Positions 62,990 through 64,000 of a stretch of DNA of 64,000 nucleotides are shown piece by piece; positions within the stretch are counted from its first letter, which is position 1, and the number at the start of each line of letters is the position of its first letter. The stretch comes from Physella acuta (Eukaryota; Mollusca; Gastropoda; Physidae). A model generated the notes under the pieces. That model was given only the letters and a program-made list of their open reading frames with translations. It was not told the origin of the DNA and made no database searches. The stretch is from NCBI RefSeq assembly GCF_028476545.1, contig NW_026731936.1:1-64000 (forward strand), read 5' to 3'. A program made the translations under genes and the position numbers.

Positions 62990-63800
62990 TTATGTATGAG
63001 GGTCATCAAGAGTGTGAATAAATCATGACATACGATGTCAGGGGATGTGATATATCAATGGGTGTGATTTGTCAGTTTATTTCGTGTCAGTGGACGTGGT
63101 GTGTCAGTGAATATGACATGTATATGCATGTAGTTAGGGCATGTCATTTGATGGTAGTGTCAGTAGTTAGGGCATGTCATTTGAAGTAGGGTGTCAGTGA
63201 ATATGACATGTCACTGGATATAATGTGTCAGTGAATATGACATGTATATGCATGTAGTTGGGCATGTCATTTGATGGTAGTGTCAGTAGTTAGGGCATGT
63301 CATTTGAAGTAGGGTGTCAGTGAATATGACATGTATATGCATGTAGTTAGGGCATGTCATTTGATGTGGTGTCAGTAGTTAGGACATGTCATTTGAAGTA
63401 GGGTGTCAGTGAATATGACATGTCACTGGATATAATGTGTCAGTAATTATGACATCTTAGTGCACGTGACATGCCAATTGATGTGATGTCAGCGGTTAGG
63501 GCGTGTCAAAAGATGTAAGGACTTCGCCTTATACTGCAGGATGTGTCATCAATGACATCACTACGATGTGTCATCAATGATATTACCACGATGTGTCATC
63601 AATAACTTCACTACGATGTGCCATTAATGACATCACTACGATGTGCCTGTTCAATGATCCTGGCTATTTACATGGTACCATCCTTGAACTGATGCCTTAA
63701 TGCAAGTGACATATCACTCAAATGATGAGTCAGTAATTTGAAGTGTTGTATCGCTTCACTTCAAGTGATGTTTGTCGTGTCAGGGAAATGAACTATGCGT
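62990..63800. repeat. Complex satellite of GTCA-rich units
   Basis: 62,990-63,480 repeats blocks of about 100-140 bp built from GTCAGTGAATATGACATG and TTAGGGCATGTCATTTG. 63,535-63,650 has about four units of GATGTGTCATCAATGACATC. No gene seen from here to the window end. Confidence 0.85.
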
Positions 63801-64000
63801 CTCATAAGGATGTGTGTGTTGGTGTGTAAAATACCAAACTAAAACTACAAAATGAATTGAACGTTTTTGTATTGCTGTATGTATAAGGGCAAAGTTCATA
63901 CACGTATAGTATAAAGTAAAGTGACATAGTTAATTTACGTGTAGTGGAAAGTTAAGTTCTCTTTTCGAACCTGACGGTCCATGGGTCAAGTGAAGTAGAG

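Overview
The window is AT-rich, intron-rich animal DNA. It is packed with (AT)n microsatellites and with DNA transposons, mostly hAT, with some piggyBac-like, MULE/FLYWCH and Ginger-like copies. It also holds LINE fragments, a tRNA-derived SINE and one Ty3/Gypsy LTR fossil. The host genes (secreted galectin-like proteins and a TNF-family ligand) together with this repeat load suggest an invertebrate, most likely a gastropod mollusc. The clade is inferred, not shown by any marker gene. There are no bacterial operons, rRNA genes or CRISPR arrays. All recognised host coding exons lie on the minus strand.

The main structure is a large direct tandem duplication. About 0.2-30.0 kb (left unit) matches about 30.4-53.2 kb (right unit), block by block, in the same order and orientation. 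Each unit carries a galectin-like gene. In the right unit seven exons (46,565 down to 29,535) have compatible splice sites and phases and give one 307-codon open frame: a signal-peptide exon, a partial first galectin CRD, a four-codon microexon and a complete second CRD. The left copy has the matching first five exons (9,687 down to 271) and runs off the window start. An orphan last exon of a third copy lies at 53,138-53,233, directly against a dispersed repeat.

Most of the length difference between the units comes from later insertions. Several can be read exactly because the other unit preserves the empty site: a 2.0 kb TTAA-flanked piggyBac-like element (2,276-4,320), a 1.6 kb ZBED-type hAT (48,887-50,487), a 0.25 kb hAT MITE (45,121-45,368), a 72-bp palindromic mini-element (31,344-31,415) and a 397-bp MITE containing a second MITE (21,017-21,413). 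Without an empty site but clearly bounded are a nearly open 3.5 kb hAT element with exact 8-bp target duplication (31,954-35,476) and the Gypsy fossil (14,740-19,094). A MULE-like relic with minisatellite ends (22,375-24,845) is also recognisable.

From 57.7 kb to 62.9 kb six in-phase minus-strand exons encode the C-terminal part of a TNF-superfamily ligand. Its 5' part was not found and probably lies beyond the window. Its introns hold minisatellites, a LINE fragment and MITEs. Its 3' flank has a 38-bp inverted repeat with the only AATAAA hexamer I found near its stop codon at the loop. Galectins and TNF ligands are both innate-immunity molecules in molluscs, so the window may be part of an immune-gene neighbourhood that is changing through tandem duplication and transposition.
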